Shown one piece after another: positions 39,774-49,206 of a DNA stretch of 64,000 nt. A program made the translations under genes and the position numbers. Location: assembly GCA_963811635.1 (NCBI GenBank), contig CAWESB010000017.1:62001-126000 (forward strand), given 5' to 3'. The first letter of the stretch is position 1. Every line of letters starts with the position of its first letter. Under the pieces are notes generated by a model. That model ran no database searches. It saw nothing but the letters and a program-made list of their open reading frames with translations, and was not told the DNA's origin. The stretch comes from JAIBJN01 sp963811635. Lineage in GTDB: Bacteria > Actinomycetota > Thermoleophilia > Gaiellales > Gaiellaceae.

Positions 39774-41866
39774 GCTTCGCTCCCTTCGTCGCTGTCGGAG
39801 GCTGATCGTTTCACACGGGCCGCGGCCGAGGCTCGGCCGGCGAGGAAGGCGCCCAGACGCAGGTAGGCGGTCGAGTCGCGCTCCAGCGAGATGGCGACGA
39901 ACCGGCGGTCGCCCGCGCCGAGCAGGGCCGCGACGTGGTGCCTGCGGTCGAACGCGTCGCGCGCCTCCCCCGACGCGATCCGGCCCCAGCCTTCCTCGCC
40001 CGCGACCTCGGACGTCCCCCGGTCGAGGCGCTCCGCGGCGTCGTCCGGCTCGACCGGCGGCACGACGAGGCACACGTGGTCGAGGAGCTTCAGCTCCTGG
40101 AGGGTCTCCAGCTCGAGCGAGAGCCCGTGCCCCTTCCCGAGGATGACGACGATGTAGGCGGCCTCGGCCATCTCGGCCTTCACGGCCGTGAGCCAGTCCT
40201 CGCCGACGATCAAGTCGCGTGAGGCGCCCAGCTCGGTCTGTCCGGTTCCCGGACGGGCGATCGCGACCACCGGGCCGAGCTGGGTGAAGGCGCGCACAAC
40301 GACGTCCTCGAACAGCTCGTGCCGGGTCGGGATGAACTGCTCGAAGCCGCGCCGAGACTTGCGGCGGCTCGGCACCCTCAGCCCGTCGTCTACGAACGAC
40401 CGCAGGAGGAGCACTTCCGGCACGCCGCGGTCGCGCGCCCAGTCGCGCCGAGCGGCGTCGCGGGCGGCTCGTGCCCGGCGGCCCACCAGCGGCACGGTGG
40501 CGAGGCCGGCCAGGGCGAGTCCTTTGCTCGCCAGCTGGGAGCCCAAGTCGAGGTCGCCGTTCGTTCCGAGGAAGAGCGCGCCGCCCGCGACCGCGACCCC
40601 GGTGAGGCCGACGAGATATAGCCCGGACCGGAGGTCGACGTCCGCGTACCAGGTCACGTAGCCGGGCGACGACCCGCGCCCCGCGGCGTGGCGCCAGGCG
40701 AGCACAACCGCGCCCGCGACGAGCAGCAGGGCGACGACGAGGGCGAGAGGCGAGTCGGTCGGCAGGCCCGGGCCGAGGCCGAAGAGCGCCTCGGCGAGGT
40801 CGAACACGACGGCGGCCGCGACCGTCCAGCGAGCGGCGCGCGCCCACGGATCCTTCTGGCCGCGCCCAAGCCAGACGAGCGCGAATGCGATCCCGACCGC
40901 GCCCCACACGAGCGACGATGTCCACAGCGAGCGCGTCAACGCCGGGATGGCGACCGCTAGGGCGAGGACGAGCGCAGTGAACCAGGCGGCCGCGCTCGGC
41001 GAGAACGGCTGCCCGAACGAGTCGAGATCGACCCGCTCGACCCCCGGCGCGAGGTCGCCGAGGGGATCCGGCTCCGACACGAGCGGCCGCTGCGGCGCGG
41101 GACGCTTGCGCAGCCCGAGGAGGGAGAGCGGTACAACGACAACGAGGTAGACGAACAGCTTGAGCACGTTGAACGCCAGCCAGACGAAGATCCACGCGAG
41201 GTAGGCGATCCCGAACAGGACCGGAAAGAGCAGGAAGGGGCCGAGCGAGATCACCTCCCACCAGAGCACCCGAGCCATCCCGACGGAGGCCTCGACCTGA
41301 TCGGCCGTGCGGTCTGCGAGCTCGGTGCGGCGCGCGGGACGATGCGGATAGCTGACGGTGACCACGACGACGAACCGCTCGCCGACGGCGAGCGTGCGCA
41401 CGGATGCCTCCTTCCCGAAGGCCGATCCGGAGAGCCGGCTCGCCGCCTGCGTCCGATCGTCGACCTCGGCCACGCCGACCACGACCACGCCACCGGAGCC
41501 CTCCTGCCAGCTCCGCACCGAGACGTCGTCGGACAGGTGGTTGAGCCTCGTGCGCAGGGCGTCAACGTCCTCGGCCTCCCGCTTCGTCGCGTTCTGCTCC
41601 TGTGTCTCCTCGGCCGGCGTCTTGTCGCCGAAGTCCCGACGGACGTCGGCGAGCTCGTAGCGAACCTCGAGCGGCAGCGGCATCAGCTGCCAGGAGCGGA
41701 AGACGCCCGGCACCTTGTCGTAAACCGGATCGAGCCGGGCGACGGCAAGGACGACCATGACGACAGCGACCCCGGCGACGACCAGCGGCGCGACAGTGCC
41801 GCCGAGCCCTCGGCCGCTCCGTCTCGTGAGCGGAGCGCTTCCGGCCGTGGAGCGGAAATTCGTCAC
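39770..41866 (-). CDS. Polytopic membrane protein with C-terminal Rossmann (TIR/SLOG-like) domain
   Basis: A 698-aa protein of unknown function. Residues 24-44 form a membrane helix. 45-200 is an extracytoplasmic domain (RSWQEGSGGVVVVGVAEVDD, FVVVVTVSYPHRPARRTEL). About 205-250, 293-333, 346-391 and 412-461 are further membrane helices. About 484-605 is a cytoplasmic Rossmann-like domain: VPEVLLLRSFVDDGLR, FEQFIPTRHELFEDVV, LGPVVAIARPGTGQTELGAS, DWLTAVKAEMAEAAYIVVIL and GHGLSLELETL. This pattern recurs in uncharacterised bacterial proteins near conflict or signalling loci and looks like a TIR or SLOG relative that senses or cleaves nucleotides; that is inference. GTG at 41866. It is divergent from the QNVGG gene pair and coupled to the cupin gene. 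Confidence 0.72.
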   Translation of the reverse strand: MTNFRSTAGSAPLTRRSGRGLGGTVAPLVVAGVAVVMVVLAVARLDPVYDKVPGVFRSWQLMPLPLEVRYELADVRRDFGDKTPAEETQEQNATKREAEDVDALRTRLNHLSDDVSVRSWQEGSGGVVVVGVAEVDDRTQAASRLSGSAFGKEASVRTLAVGERFVVVVTVSYPHRPARRTELADRTADQVEASVGMARVLWWEVISLGPFLLFPVLFGIAYLAWIFVWLAFNVLKLFVYLVVVVPLSLLGLRKRPAPQRPLVSEPDPLGDLAPGVERVDLDSFGQPFSPSAAAWFTALVLALAVAIPALTRSLWTSSLVWGAVGIAFALVWLGRGQKDPWARAARWTVAAAVVFDLAEALFGLGPGLPTDSPLALVVALLLVAGAVVLAWRHAAGRGSSPGYVTWYADVDLRSGLYLVGLTGVAVAGGALFLGTNGDLDLGSQLASKGLALAGLATVPLVGRRARAARDAARRDWARDRGVPEVLLLRSFVDDGLRVPSRRKSRRGFEQFIPTRHELFEDVVVRAFTQLGPVVAIARPGTGQTELGASRDLIVGEDWLTAVKAEMAEAAYIVVILGKGHGLSLELETLQELKLLDHVCLVVPPVEPDDAAERLDRGTSEVAGEEGWGRIASGEARDAFDRRHHVAALLGAGDRRFVAISLERDSTAYLRLGAFLAGRASAAARVKRSASDSDEGSEA

Positions 41867-42055
41867 CCTCAGCGCTCGACGATGTTGAGCGTCATTACCG
41901 GGAGACGGACGGTGCCGCAGACGAAAAGGGCGGCGGCGCGGAGCCGCGCGCCCCGTCGGATGCCCCGGTGCGCGGTGATGGCCCGAGACCGTACGGCGCT
42001 CGGCTTGGCGTGTCAACGGATGGAAGAGAGCGCGGCGCCCGTCCGTCCTGAGGGC

Positions 42056-42388
42056 ATGAGTGGGAAGGCACAAGCACCGGGCGGCACGCACTTCCAGGTG
42101 CCGAGCCAGTCGGGCGGCTCCATCCAGAACGTCGGCGGGAACCTCTACGTCGGCGAAGGCCGCAGGCGCAGCGCCTCGATCGGCCGCGCCGTCGCCGCCC
42201 TCGGGCTTGCGCTCTTCTTCGCCGGCCTCGTCCTCCTCGGCGCCGCGGGCCTCGACGTCTACCGGCAGGCGGCCGAGGTCGAGACGTACGACGCGCTCAG
42301 GATCCCGGGCTACGCAATCCCCGCGGGCGGCCTCGTCCTCGCGGGGATCGTCCTGAACCGCTTCGGCAGGCTCTTCGCGAGCCACTGA
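42056..42388 (+). CDS. Small two-helix membrane protein with N-terminal SIQNVGG motif
   Basis: A 110-aa protein. Near its N-terminus lies SQSGGSIQNVGGNLYV (about residues 18-33), then a basic stretch and two membrane helices (AVAALGLALFFAGLVLLGAA and IPAGGLVLAGIVLNRFGRLF). The polar, glycine/asparagine-bounded beta motif is almost identical to that of the next gene and resembles prokaryotic amyloid-signalling or RHIM-like motifs that template interaction between partners. ATG at 42056. The next gene starts one base after its stop, so the pair is translationally coupled. Function unknown; a membrane effector is one possibility. Confidence 0.65.
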   Translation: MSGKAQAPGGTHFQVPSQSGGSIQNVGGNLYVGEGRRRSASIGRAVAALGLALFFAGLVLLGAAGLDVYRQAAEVETYDALRIPGYAIPAGGLVLAGIVLNRFGRLFASH

Positions 42389-42389
42389 G

Positions 42390-42785
42390 ATGACGACCTT
42401 CGAGATCGGCAGCCAGACCGCCGGCTCGATCCAGAACGTCGGCGGCGACCTCGCGATCGACCACCTCCACGTGGACGCGACCTGGAGCGCCGTCGAGGTG
42501 CGGCACGAGCTCGCCCGGGTGCAGGAGCAGCTCGCCAAGATCCCCCTCCCCCACACCGCTCGCGTCGCGGCGGAGGGCGCGCTCGCCGCGGCGGCCTCCG
42601 AGGCGGCCGCACCCGAGTCGGACCGCGGCCGCATCGCGCAGCTGCTCGAGCGGACGACGCACGTCCTCGGCGACGCCGGGGCGCTCACGACCGCCGGCAC
42701 CGGCCTTGCCGAGAGCCTCCGTCGTGCGGCCGTCGCGCTGGGGCCGGCCGGCAAGGCTGCGCTCGCGCTCCTCCCCCTCCTCTAG
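42390..42785 (+). CDS. Soluble helical protein with N-terminal SIQNVGG motif
   Basis: A 131-aa protein. It begins MTTFEIGSQTAGSIQNVGGD, then LAIDHLHVDATW and a ~100-residue helical region with Ala/Glu-rich heptads (VEVRHELARVQEQLAKIPLP, GRIAQLLERTTHVLGDAGAL, LAESLRRAAVALGPAGKAAL). The shared motif with the upstream 110-aa protein suggests that the two interact or that one signals to the other. The C-terminal helices could be a small helical-bundle effector or adaptor. No homologue with known function is recognised. Confidence 0.62.
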   Translation: MTTFEIGSQTAGSIQNVGGDLAIDHLHVDATWSAVEVRHELARVQEQLAKIPLPHTARVAAEGALAAAASEAAAPESDRGRIAQLLERTTHVLGDAGALTTAGTGLAESLRRAAVALGPAGKAALALLPLL

Positions 42786-42815
42786 CCGCCTCGGAGAGGC
42801 GTACACTTTCGGGGC

Positions 42816-43025
42816 ATGGGAGTCGCGTACAGCTCCCCGGACTCGCAGTTCACCCGGATCACGGTTCTCTACCGTTGCCCCTGCGGCGCGGCCGTGTCCG
42901 AGGTCGGCCGCCACGCCGGTGACGTGCCGGCCGGCTGGGAGCGGCTCCCGGACGACACCTGCATCTGCGCCCACTGCGTCGAGCTGAAGCGCAGCGGCAA
43001 GCTCCCGAGCTCCGCCCCCTCCTGA
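42816..43025 (+). CDS. Small zinc-ribbon-like protein
   Basis: A 69-aa protein (MGVAYSSPDSQFTRITVLYR...) with two Cys pairs, YRCPCGAAV and TCICAHCVEL, which could hold one zinc ion. Unknown function. ATG at 42816. It is convergent with comB (15-nt gap) and transcribed downstream of the QNVGG pair, but the 30-nt gap and composition do not prove it is part of that system. Confidence 0.68.
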   Translation: MGVAYSSPDSQFTRITVLYRCPCGAAVSEVGRHAGDVPAGWERLPDDTCICAHCVELKRSGKLPSSAPS

Positions 43026-43040
43026 ACCGCCCCGCAACGG

Positions 43041-43724
43041 CTAGGAGACGATCTCCGCGGCGGAGCCCTCCATGCGGGCGAGCCGCGGGACGACGTCGAG
43101 CACGCTCTCGCGGGCGCAGAAGGCGATGTCCTCCCCGAGCCGTGCGTGTTCGGGGTTCTCGGACGCGCTCAGCCCTTCGACCGCGCTCCCGAAGGACCGC
43201 GCGAGCCTGAACGCAGCCTCGGCGGCGTCCGAGCGCTCGCCGCGCAGGAGTTCGACGATGCGGCCCGCGCAGTACGCGTCTTCGATGGCGAAGCGCCCCT
43301 GCAGGCCCGCGCAGACGACCTCGACGTCTCCACCCCCGGCGGCGGCGACGGCCACGGCCTCCAGGTTGAGGAGACTCCCGACGAGCACGGTCTCGGCCCC
43401 GGCGGCAGCAGCCGAGAGGATCGCGCGCGTCCCGTTCGTGGTCGTGAGGATCAGCGTCTCGCCGCGCGGCTCCACGTACTCGCGCGGCGAGTTCCCCAGG
43501 TCGAAGCCGGGGATGGCAACCGCCTTTCGCTCGCCGCCGAGCACCGCCTCACCCAAGCTGTCCCTCAGCGCAAGCGCCTCGTCGACCTCGGCGCAGCAGA
43601 GCACCCGGCGGTATCCGGATGCGAGCGCCTGGGCGATCGTGGAGGTCGCCCGGAGCACGTCGACGACGATCGCCGTGGGCGCGCGCTCGGCCTCGGTGGG
43701 CGTGAAGGCGACGTGCACGCGCAT
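43041..43724 (-). CDS. comB: 2-phosphosulfolactate phosphatase (ComB family)
   Basis: A 227-aa ComB. Signatures are AIVVDVLRATSTIAQALASG, IPGFDLGNSPREYVEPRGE, ILTTTNGTRAI, VEVVCAGLQGRFAIEDAYC and GLSASENPEHARLGEDIAFC. ComB removes phosphate from 2-phosphosulfolactate in coenzyme M biosynthesis and also occurs in bacteria for sulfolactate production. No comA or comC is seen in this window. It is divergent from the rhomboid gene. Confidence 0.9.
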   Translation of the reverse strand: MRVHVAFTPTEAERAPTAIVVDVLRATSTIAQALASGYRRVLCCAEVDEALALRDSLGEAVLGGERKAVAIPGFDLGNSPREYVEPRGETLILTTTNGTRAILSAAAAGAETVLVGSLLNLEAVAVAAAGGGDVEVVCAGLQGRFAIEDAYCAGRIVELLRGERSDAAEAAFRLARSFGSAVEGLSASENPEHARLGEDIAFCARESVLDVVPRLARMEGSAAEIVS

Positions 43725-43754
43725 CGGCCCGTGACCTTACATGGCAAGGATACG

Positions 43755-44627
43755 ATGACTTCGATGGCCACGCCGGAGCAGACGCAGACGCGGACGTGCT
43801 ACCGGCATCCGGGACGAGAGACCGCCGTCAGCTGCTCCAACTGCGGACGACCCATCTGCCCCGACTGCATGGTGTACGCGGCCGTGGGGATCAAATGCCC
43901 CGAATGCGCGGGCCAGCCGACCGGCGCCCGCGCCGCCACCCGGCGCGTCGGGCGGGCGACCGGAGCCGGGACGGGCGCGCTCGTCACGAAGACGCTGATC
44001 GGGATCAACGTCGTCGTCTACCTGATCTCGGTGGCCCAGGGCTCGGGCGGCCTCACGCCCGCCCAGTCGTTCATCAACCGCTGGGCGCTCAACGGCTTCG
44101 AGGTCTCCCAGGGCGAGTGGTACCGCTTGCTCACGAGCGCGTTCCTGCACGCGAGCGTGCTCCACATCGCGTTCAACATGCTGATGCTCTGGTGGTTCGG
44201 CCAGGCGCTCGAGTCCGCGATCGGGCGCGGCCGCTTCCTCGGTGTCTACCTCGTCTCGGCGCTCGCCGGGTCGGCCGGCGCCCTCCTGCTCTCCGGCGAG
44301 TTCGTCAACACCGTCGGCGCCTCCGGCGCGGTCTTCGGGATCCTCGGCGCGGGCGTCGTCCTCGAACGGCGCCACGTCTACGTCTTCGGGGGTGGGGCAC
44401 TGTTCGTCGTCGTCCTCAACGTCGTCTTCACGTTCGCCGTCTCGAACATCTCCATCGGGGGCCACGTGGGCGGCCTCCTCGGCGGGATCCTCGCCATGCT
44501 CGCCCTCTCGGTCGCGGGTCGGCACCCGGTCTACGGCCGCCTCGACCTGCTGTCGATCCTGGCGCTGACCGCCATCGGCGCGGGCAGCGTCCTCGTCGCG
44601 TACCTGCGCGTGCGCGGATATTCCTGA
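43755..44627 (+). CDS. Rhomboid-family intramembrane serine protease with N-terminal zinc ribbon
   Basis: A 290-aa protein. The N-terminal ~45 residues have a B-box/zinc-ribbon pattern (CYRHPGRETAVSCSNCGRPI and CPDC...CPEC). Six predicted membrane helices follow with TSAFLHASVLHIAFNMLMLW, the catalytic GASGAVFGI (Ser) and SIGGHVGGLLGGI (His). Rhomboids cut transmembrane segments of substrates; this one has the usual actinobacterial cytoplasmic zinc head. The ATG at 43755 is supported by AAGGA 5 nt upstream. Confidence 0.92.
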   Translation: MTSMATPEQTQTRTCYRHPGRETAVSCSNCGRPICPDCMVYAAVGIKCPECAGQPTGARAATRRVGRATGAGTGALVTKTLIGINVVVYLISVAQGSGGLTPAQSFINRWALNGFEVSQGEWYRLLTSAFLHASVLHIAFNMLMLWWFGQALESAIGRGRFLGVYLVSALAGSAGALLLSGEFVNTVGASGAVFGILGAGVVLERRHVYVFGGGALFVVVLNVVFTFAVSNISIGGHVGGLLGGILAMLALSVAGRHPVYGRLDLLSILALTAIGAGSVLVAYLRVRGYS

Positions 44628-44667
44628 GCCGGGAACTTTTCCCCGGGCGCGGCCGTCGTAGGGGAAG

Positions 44668-45362
44668 ATGAAGCTCCTCACCGTCCTCGCCCTCGCTCTC
44701 GCCCTCGGCCTGTCGGCCTGCGGCGCGGCCGAGGAGGCCGACCCGGTCGCCGCCACCCACGAGTCGGAGCCGGCCGCGCTCCCGGGCGTCGCCCGCGTCG
44801 TCTGCGACGAGAACGGCAGCCCGGGTCGAGACGCCTGCCGTCAAGCCCCAGGGCGACGGCATCCACGTCGAGATCGTCAACAACGCCGCCGGCGAGCGCT
44901 CCTTCTCGCTCGACGAGCGCCGAGGGCGGCGGCATGGGGCTCGGCGCCCCTCCGGGCACCTCGACCCAGATCGTCGACCTCGGGCCCGGCCCGCTGACGG
45001 TCTCCTGCACGGACCCGGCCGTCGAGGTCGAGGGCGGCGAGCCGCTCGAGATCGTCGACGAGGACGGGATCTGGGTCCCGACCACCCTCGGCTGCCCGGA
45101 TCAGTTCTCACAGGTCGTCGACTACGTGGCAGGCGCGAAGGGCGAGACGAGCGACCCGATCGAGGCCGCCCGCAAGGCGGTCGAGGGCTACAGGCTCGAG
45201 GCGGACGACGTCTTCGAGCGCGCCGGCTACCCCGACGCGGAGACGGTGCGTGTCCGCCTCGTCCGCAACGGCGAGACCCTCGCGGTCATCGATCTCATGG
45301 ACGACGGCACGGGCAAGTGGCTCGTCGGCATGGTCACGGGCTGCTCCATCCTCGAAGGCTGA
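44668..45362 (+). CDS. Predicted lipoprotein, unknown function (two frameshifts)
   Basis: It begins with a lipoprotein signal, MKLLTVLALALALGLSACG (Cys18). The frame shifts near 44820 and again near 44925, each consistent with one extra C/G; removing both gives 231 codons. The restored middle reads GDGIHVEIVNNAAGERSFSL and the end VRLVRNGETLAVIDLMDDGT, a small secreted domain of unknown function with a Cys pair around TVSCTDPAV and TTLGCPDQ. AGGGGAAG precedes the ATG. It is upstream of, and co-oriented with, the phospholipase-D-like gene. Confidence 0.7.
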
Positions 45363-45383
45363 GCACCGCTAGGGTCACGCCTC

Positions 45384-46432
45384 GTGATCGAGGCGCACAC
45401 GCTCACCGACGGAGGACAGCCGGCGATCGAGGTGGCCGAGCGCCTGGCCGGGTTCCTCGGCGCTGCGCGCACGAGTCTCGACCTCGCCCTCTACGACTTC
45501 GACCTGCGTCCAGCCGACGGCGAAGATCGTCGCCGGCACCGTGGTCGACGCGGAGAAGCGCGGCGTCGCCGTGCGCCTCGCCTTCAACGTCGACAGCGAG
45601 AAGCCGCCGCCGCTCTTCCCGCCGCCCACCGGCGAGCCGACGCTCATCGACAGCCTCGAGGTGCCGACGAAGCCGATCCCGGGCGTCCCCGACCTCATGC
45701 ACCACAAGTTCGTCGTCCGCGACGGCTCCACCGTCTGGACGGGCTCGACGAACTGGACCGACGATTCCTGGACGCGCTGCGAGAACATCATCGTCGTCGT
45801 CGACTCGGAGGCGGTCGCGGCCGCGTACACGAAGGACTTCGAGCAGCTCTGGACGACCGGCTCCGTGGAGCGGAGCGGCTTCGTCGACCCGAATCCGGTC
45901 GACGTCGGCGGTCGGCAGGTGCGGGCGTGGTTCTCGCCCGGGCGCGGCGAGGCGCTCGCGACCCGCATCGCGCAGCGGATCAAGAAGGCGCGGCGGCGTA
46001 TCCGCGTGTGCTCGCCGGTCCTCACCTCCGGGCCGATCCTCGGCGCCCTCGCCGAGTGCGTCTCCGACGGGAAGGTCGACGTCACCGGCGTCGTCGACGG
46101 GACGCAGATGCGCGGCGTCTACCACCAGTGGACGCTGAACGGTAACTCCGAGTGGAAGCTGCCGCTGGTCGCCCGCGTGTTCGCGAACGGGCGCTTCTCC
46201 GGGAAGGCCTCGACCCCGTACGGCGACGGCGACAACGTCCATGACTTCATGCACGCGAAGCTCACCGTTGCGGACGACCACGTCTTCGCGGGGAGCTACA
46301 ACCTCTCGCATTCGGGCGAGCTCAACGCCGAGAACGTCCTCGAGATCCGCGACCCCGAGCTCGCCGACCGGCTGGCGGGATGGATCGACGAGGTGCGCGC
46401 CCGCTACGGGCCGGCCGCCGGTACCGGGCTAG
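45384..46432 (+). CDS. Phospholipase D-like (PLD superfamily) protein (frameshifted)
   Basis: Two HKD-type motifs are visible: LMHHKFVVRDGSTVWTGSTN, and FMHAKLTVADDHVFAGSYNL, the second with Ala instead of Pro/His spacing around HxK. The N-terminus (MIEAHTLTDGGQPAIEVAER, SLDLALYDFDL) is linked to the rest after one inserted base near 45522. The natural end is probably the TAG at 46430-46432, reached after another one-base insertion between about 46395 and 46428 (349 codons when both are removed). Members hydrolyse phosphodiester bonds of lipids or nucleic acids. No signal peptide was found. It is convergent with ppdK. Confidence 0.75.
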
Positions 46433-49055
46433 CCGCCGACCTGGACGGTCGTGACGCCGCGCTCGGAGAGCGCCGCCTGCGCGGCGGCAAGGCGGGCGAG
46501 CGGGACGCGGTAGGGCGAGCAGGAGACGTAGGCGAGGCCCAGCTCGTGGCAGAAGGCGACGGAGCGCGCGTCGCCGCCGTGCTCGCCGCAGATGCCGAGC
46601 TTGATCTCGGCCTCGACGCCGCGCGCCCGCTCGACGGCGATGCGCATGAGGTCGCCGACGCCGCTCACGTCGAGGGTCTCGAACGGGTTCGTCTCGAGGA
46701 TCCGGTCCTCGAGGTAGCGCGTCAGGAACTTGCCCTCGGCGTCGTCGCGCGAGAAGCCGAGCGTGGTCTGGGTGAGGTCGTTCGTGCCGAAGCTGAAGAA
46801 GTCGGCCTCGGCCGCGATCTCGTCGGCGCGCAGGCAGGCGCGCGGGAGCTCGATCATCGTCCCGATCAGGTAGTCGAGCTGGCGCGAGGCCCTGCTCGAG
46901 CTCGGACGAGGCGGTGTCGAGCGTGAGCCGGCGCAAGCCGCCGCAGCTCCTCGGCGAAGCCGACCAGCGGGTGCATGATCTCGACGAGCGGCGCGCTCGC
47001 CCGCTCCGGTCGGCGACCGCGAGCGCCGCGCGGACGATCGCGCGCACCTGCATCTCGTAGATCTCGGGATAGAGGAGCCCGAGCCGGCAGCCGCGCGTCC
47101 CCAGCATCGGGTTCGCCTCGCGGAGCGAGCGGATCCGGCGCGCCATCTCCTCCGACTCCGCCTCCTCGAGCGGCGGCAGGAACTCGTGCAGCGGCGGGTC
47201 GAGCAGCCGGATCGTCACCGGCAGGCCGGCCATCGCCGTCGAAGATGCCCTCGAAGTCGGCCTGCTGGAACGGGAGCAGCTTGTCGAGCGCCTCGCGGCG
47301 CTCGTCCTCGGACGAGGCGAGGATCATCGCCTGCACGAGCGGGAGCCGCTCCTCGGCCATGAACATGTGCTCCGTCCGGCAGAGGCCGATGCCCTCGGCG
47401 CCGAACTCGCGCGCCTTCGCGGCGTCCTCGGGCGTGTCCGCGTTCGCGCGCACGCGCAGGCGCCGCGACGCGTCGGCCCAGCCGAGCAGCGTCTCGAAGT
47501 TCTCGTCGATCTGCGGCGGGACGAGCGTCACCTCGCCGACGATGACGTCGCCGGTGCCGCCGTCGATCGTGAGCACGTCGCCCTCGGCCAGCTCCTGGTC
47601 GCCGAGCCGGATCCGGCGGGTCGACGAGGTCGATCGAGAGCGCCTCGCAGCCGGACACGCAGGGCTTGCCCATCCCGCGCGCGACGACCGCGGCGTGCGA
47701 CGTCATGCCGCCGTGGGCCGTGAGGACGCCGCGCGCCTCGATGATCCCGTGGATGTCGTCCGGCGTCGTCTCCGTGCGGACGAGGATGACGGCCTCGCCC
47801 GCGCGTCCCTGCTCCTGCGCGCGGTCGGCGTCGAGAACGATCTTGCCGGTCGCGGCGCCCGGCGAGGCGTTCAGCCCCTTCGCGGCGACGTCGTACTCGG
47901 CCGCCGGGTCGATCATCGGGTGCAGCAGCTGGTCGAGCTGCGCCGGGATCGATGCGCGCGACCGCCTCCTCCTCGGTGAGCAGGCCCTCGCCGACCATCT
48001 CGACCGCGATCCGCAGCGCGGCGGCGGCCGTGCGCTTGCCGGTGCGGGTCTGCAGGAGGTAGAGCGCGCCCTGCTCGATCGTGAACTCGATGTCCTGCAT
48101 CTCGCGGTAGTGCTCCTCCAGGCGCGCCATCGTCTCGGCGAGCTGGTCGAAGGCCGCGGGGAAGCGCTCCTTCATCCCGGCGATCGGCTCCGGCGTGCGG
48201 ATCCCGGCCACGACGTCCTCACCCTGCGCGTTGACGAGGAACTCGCCCCACATGCCCGGCTCGCCGGTCGACGGGTCGCGCGTGAAGCCGACGCCGGTGC
48301 CCGAGTCGTCGCCCTTGTTCCCGAAGACCATCTGGACGACGTTCACGGCCGTGCCGAGGTCGTCCGGGATCTCGTTCGCGCGCCGGTAGACCTGCGCCCG
48401 CGGCGTCTTCCACGAGTCGAAGACGGCGCGCACCGCCCGCTCGAGCTGGTCGCGCGCGTCCTGAGGGAAGTCGTCGCCCGGCGTGCTCCGCGTAGATCCG
48501 CTGGAAGCGGCCGGCCAGCTCGCGGAGGTCGGCGGCGTCGAGGTCGACGTCCTCCAGGACGCCGCGCTCGTCCTTGAGGGCGCCGAGCTCCCGCTCGAAC
48601 AGATGCCCGTCGACGCCGGCGACGACGTCCCCGAACATCTGGATCAGCCGGCGGTAGGCGTCGAAGGCGAAGCGCTCGTTCCCGGTCGCGCGCGCGAGGC
48701 CCTCGGCCGCGTCGTCGTTCAGGCCGAGGTTGAGGATCGTGTCCATCATCCCGGGCATCGAGACGGCCGCCCCCGAGCGCACGGAGACGAGCAGCGGGTC
48801 GCCCGGGTCGCCGAAGCGCTTCCCGGTCGTCTCCTCGAGCCGCGCGACCGCCTGCGCGATCTCTCGCGAGAGCCCGTCGGGCAGCTCGCCGCCGCGGCGC
48901 ATGTACTCGCGGCAGGCCTCCGTCGTGACCGTGAAGCCGGCGGGGACCGGGAGCCCGATCGCGGTCATCTCGGCGAGGCCGATGCCCTTGCCGCCGAGCA
49001 GCTCACGGCCGAGCCCGCCCCCGTCGGAGAAGTCGTAGACGTACTGAGTCGCCAT
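46429..49055 (-). CDS. ppdK: Pyruvate, phosphate dikinase (seven frameshifts)
   Basis: It interconverts pyruvate, ATP and Pi with PEP, AMP and PPi. All parts are present but scattered over the three frames. ATP-grasp N-terminus: YVYDFSDGGG, LLGGKGIGLAEM, VSVRSGAAVSMPGMMDT. Central domain with the phospho-His loop: GVLTAHGGMTSHAAVVA. C-terminal PEP/pyruvate barrel: LCRTEHMFM, VEIMHPLVGF, FSFGTNDLTQTTLG, GICGEHGG. Shifts lie near 48479, 47950, 47618, 47235, 47005, 46940 and 46893. Net correction gives 874 codons, the normal length of about 873 aa, so the gene is probably intact and the sequence is faulty. ATG at 49055. The ppsR gene for its regulator is upstream. Confidence 0.9.
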
Positions 49056-49206
49056 CGCCCTGGCCTCGAATTCTCCCATCGGACGCGTTCCCATGCACGG
49101 AACGGATCCCCCGGCAGGGGAATAGCGCCCTTCGCGGTTGTCCTCCATTGTCAGAAAGCGGGCTAGGCAGACGCGGGGCGCCGCAGCCTACGTCTCGGCC
49201 CGAGAG

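Noticed and set aside
46433..46926. Continuation of the PLD frame 500 nt past 46432 into ppdK
   Set aside because: It would be fully antisense to the conserved ppdK C-terminus; a one-base shift just before the CTAG is a simpler explanation.
46429..49055. ppdK as a true pseudogene
   Set aside because: All motifs and the corrected length are normal, and its dedicated regulator is intact next door.
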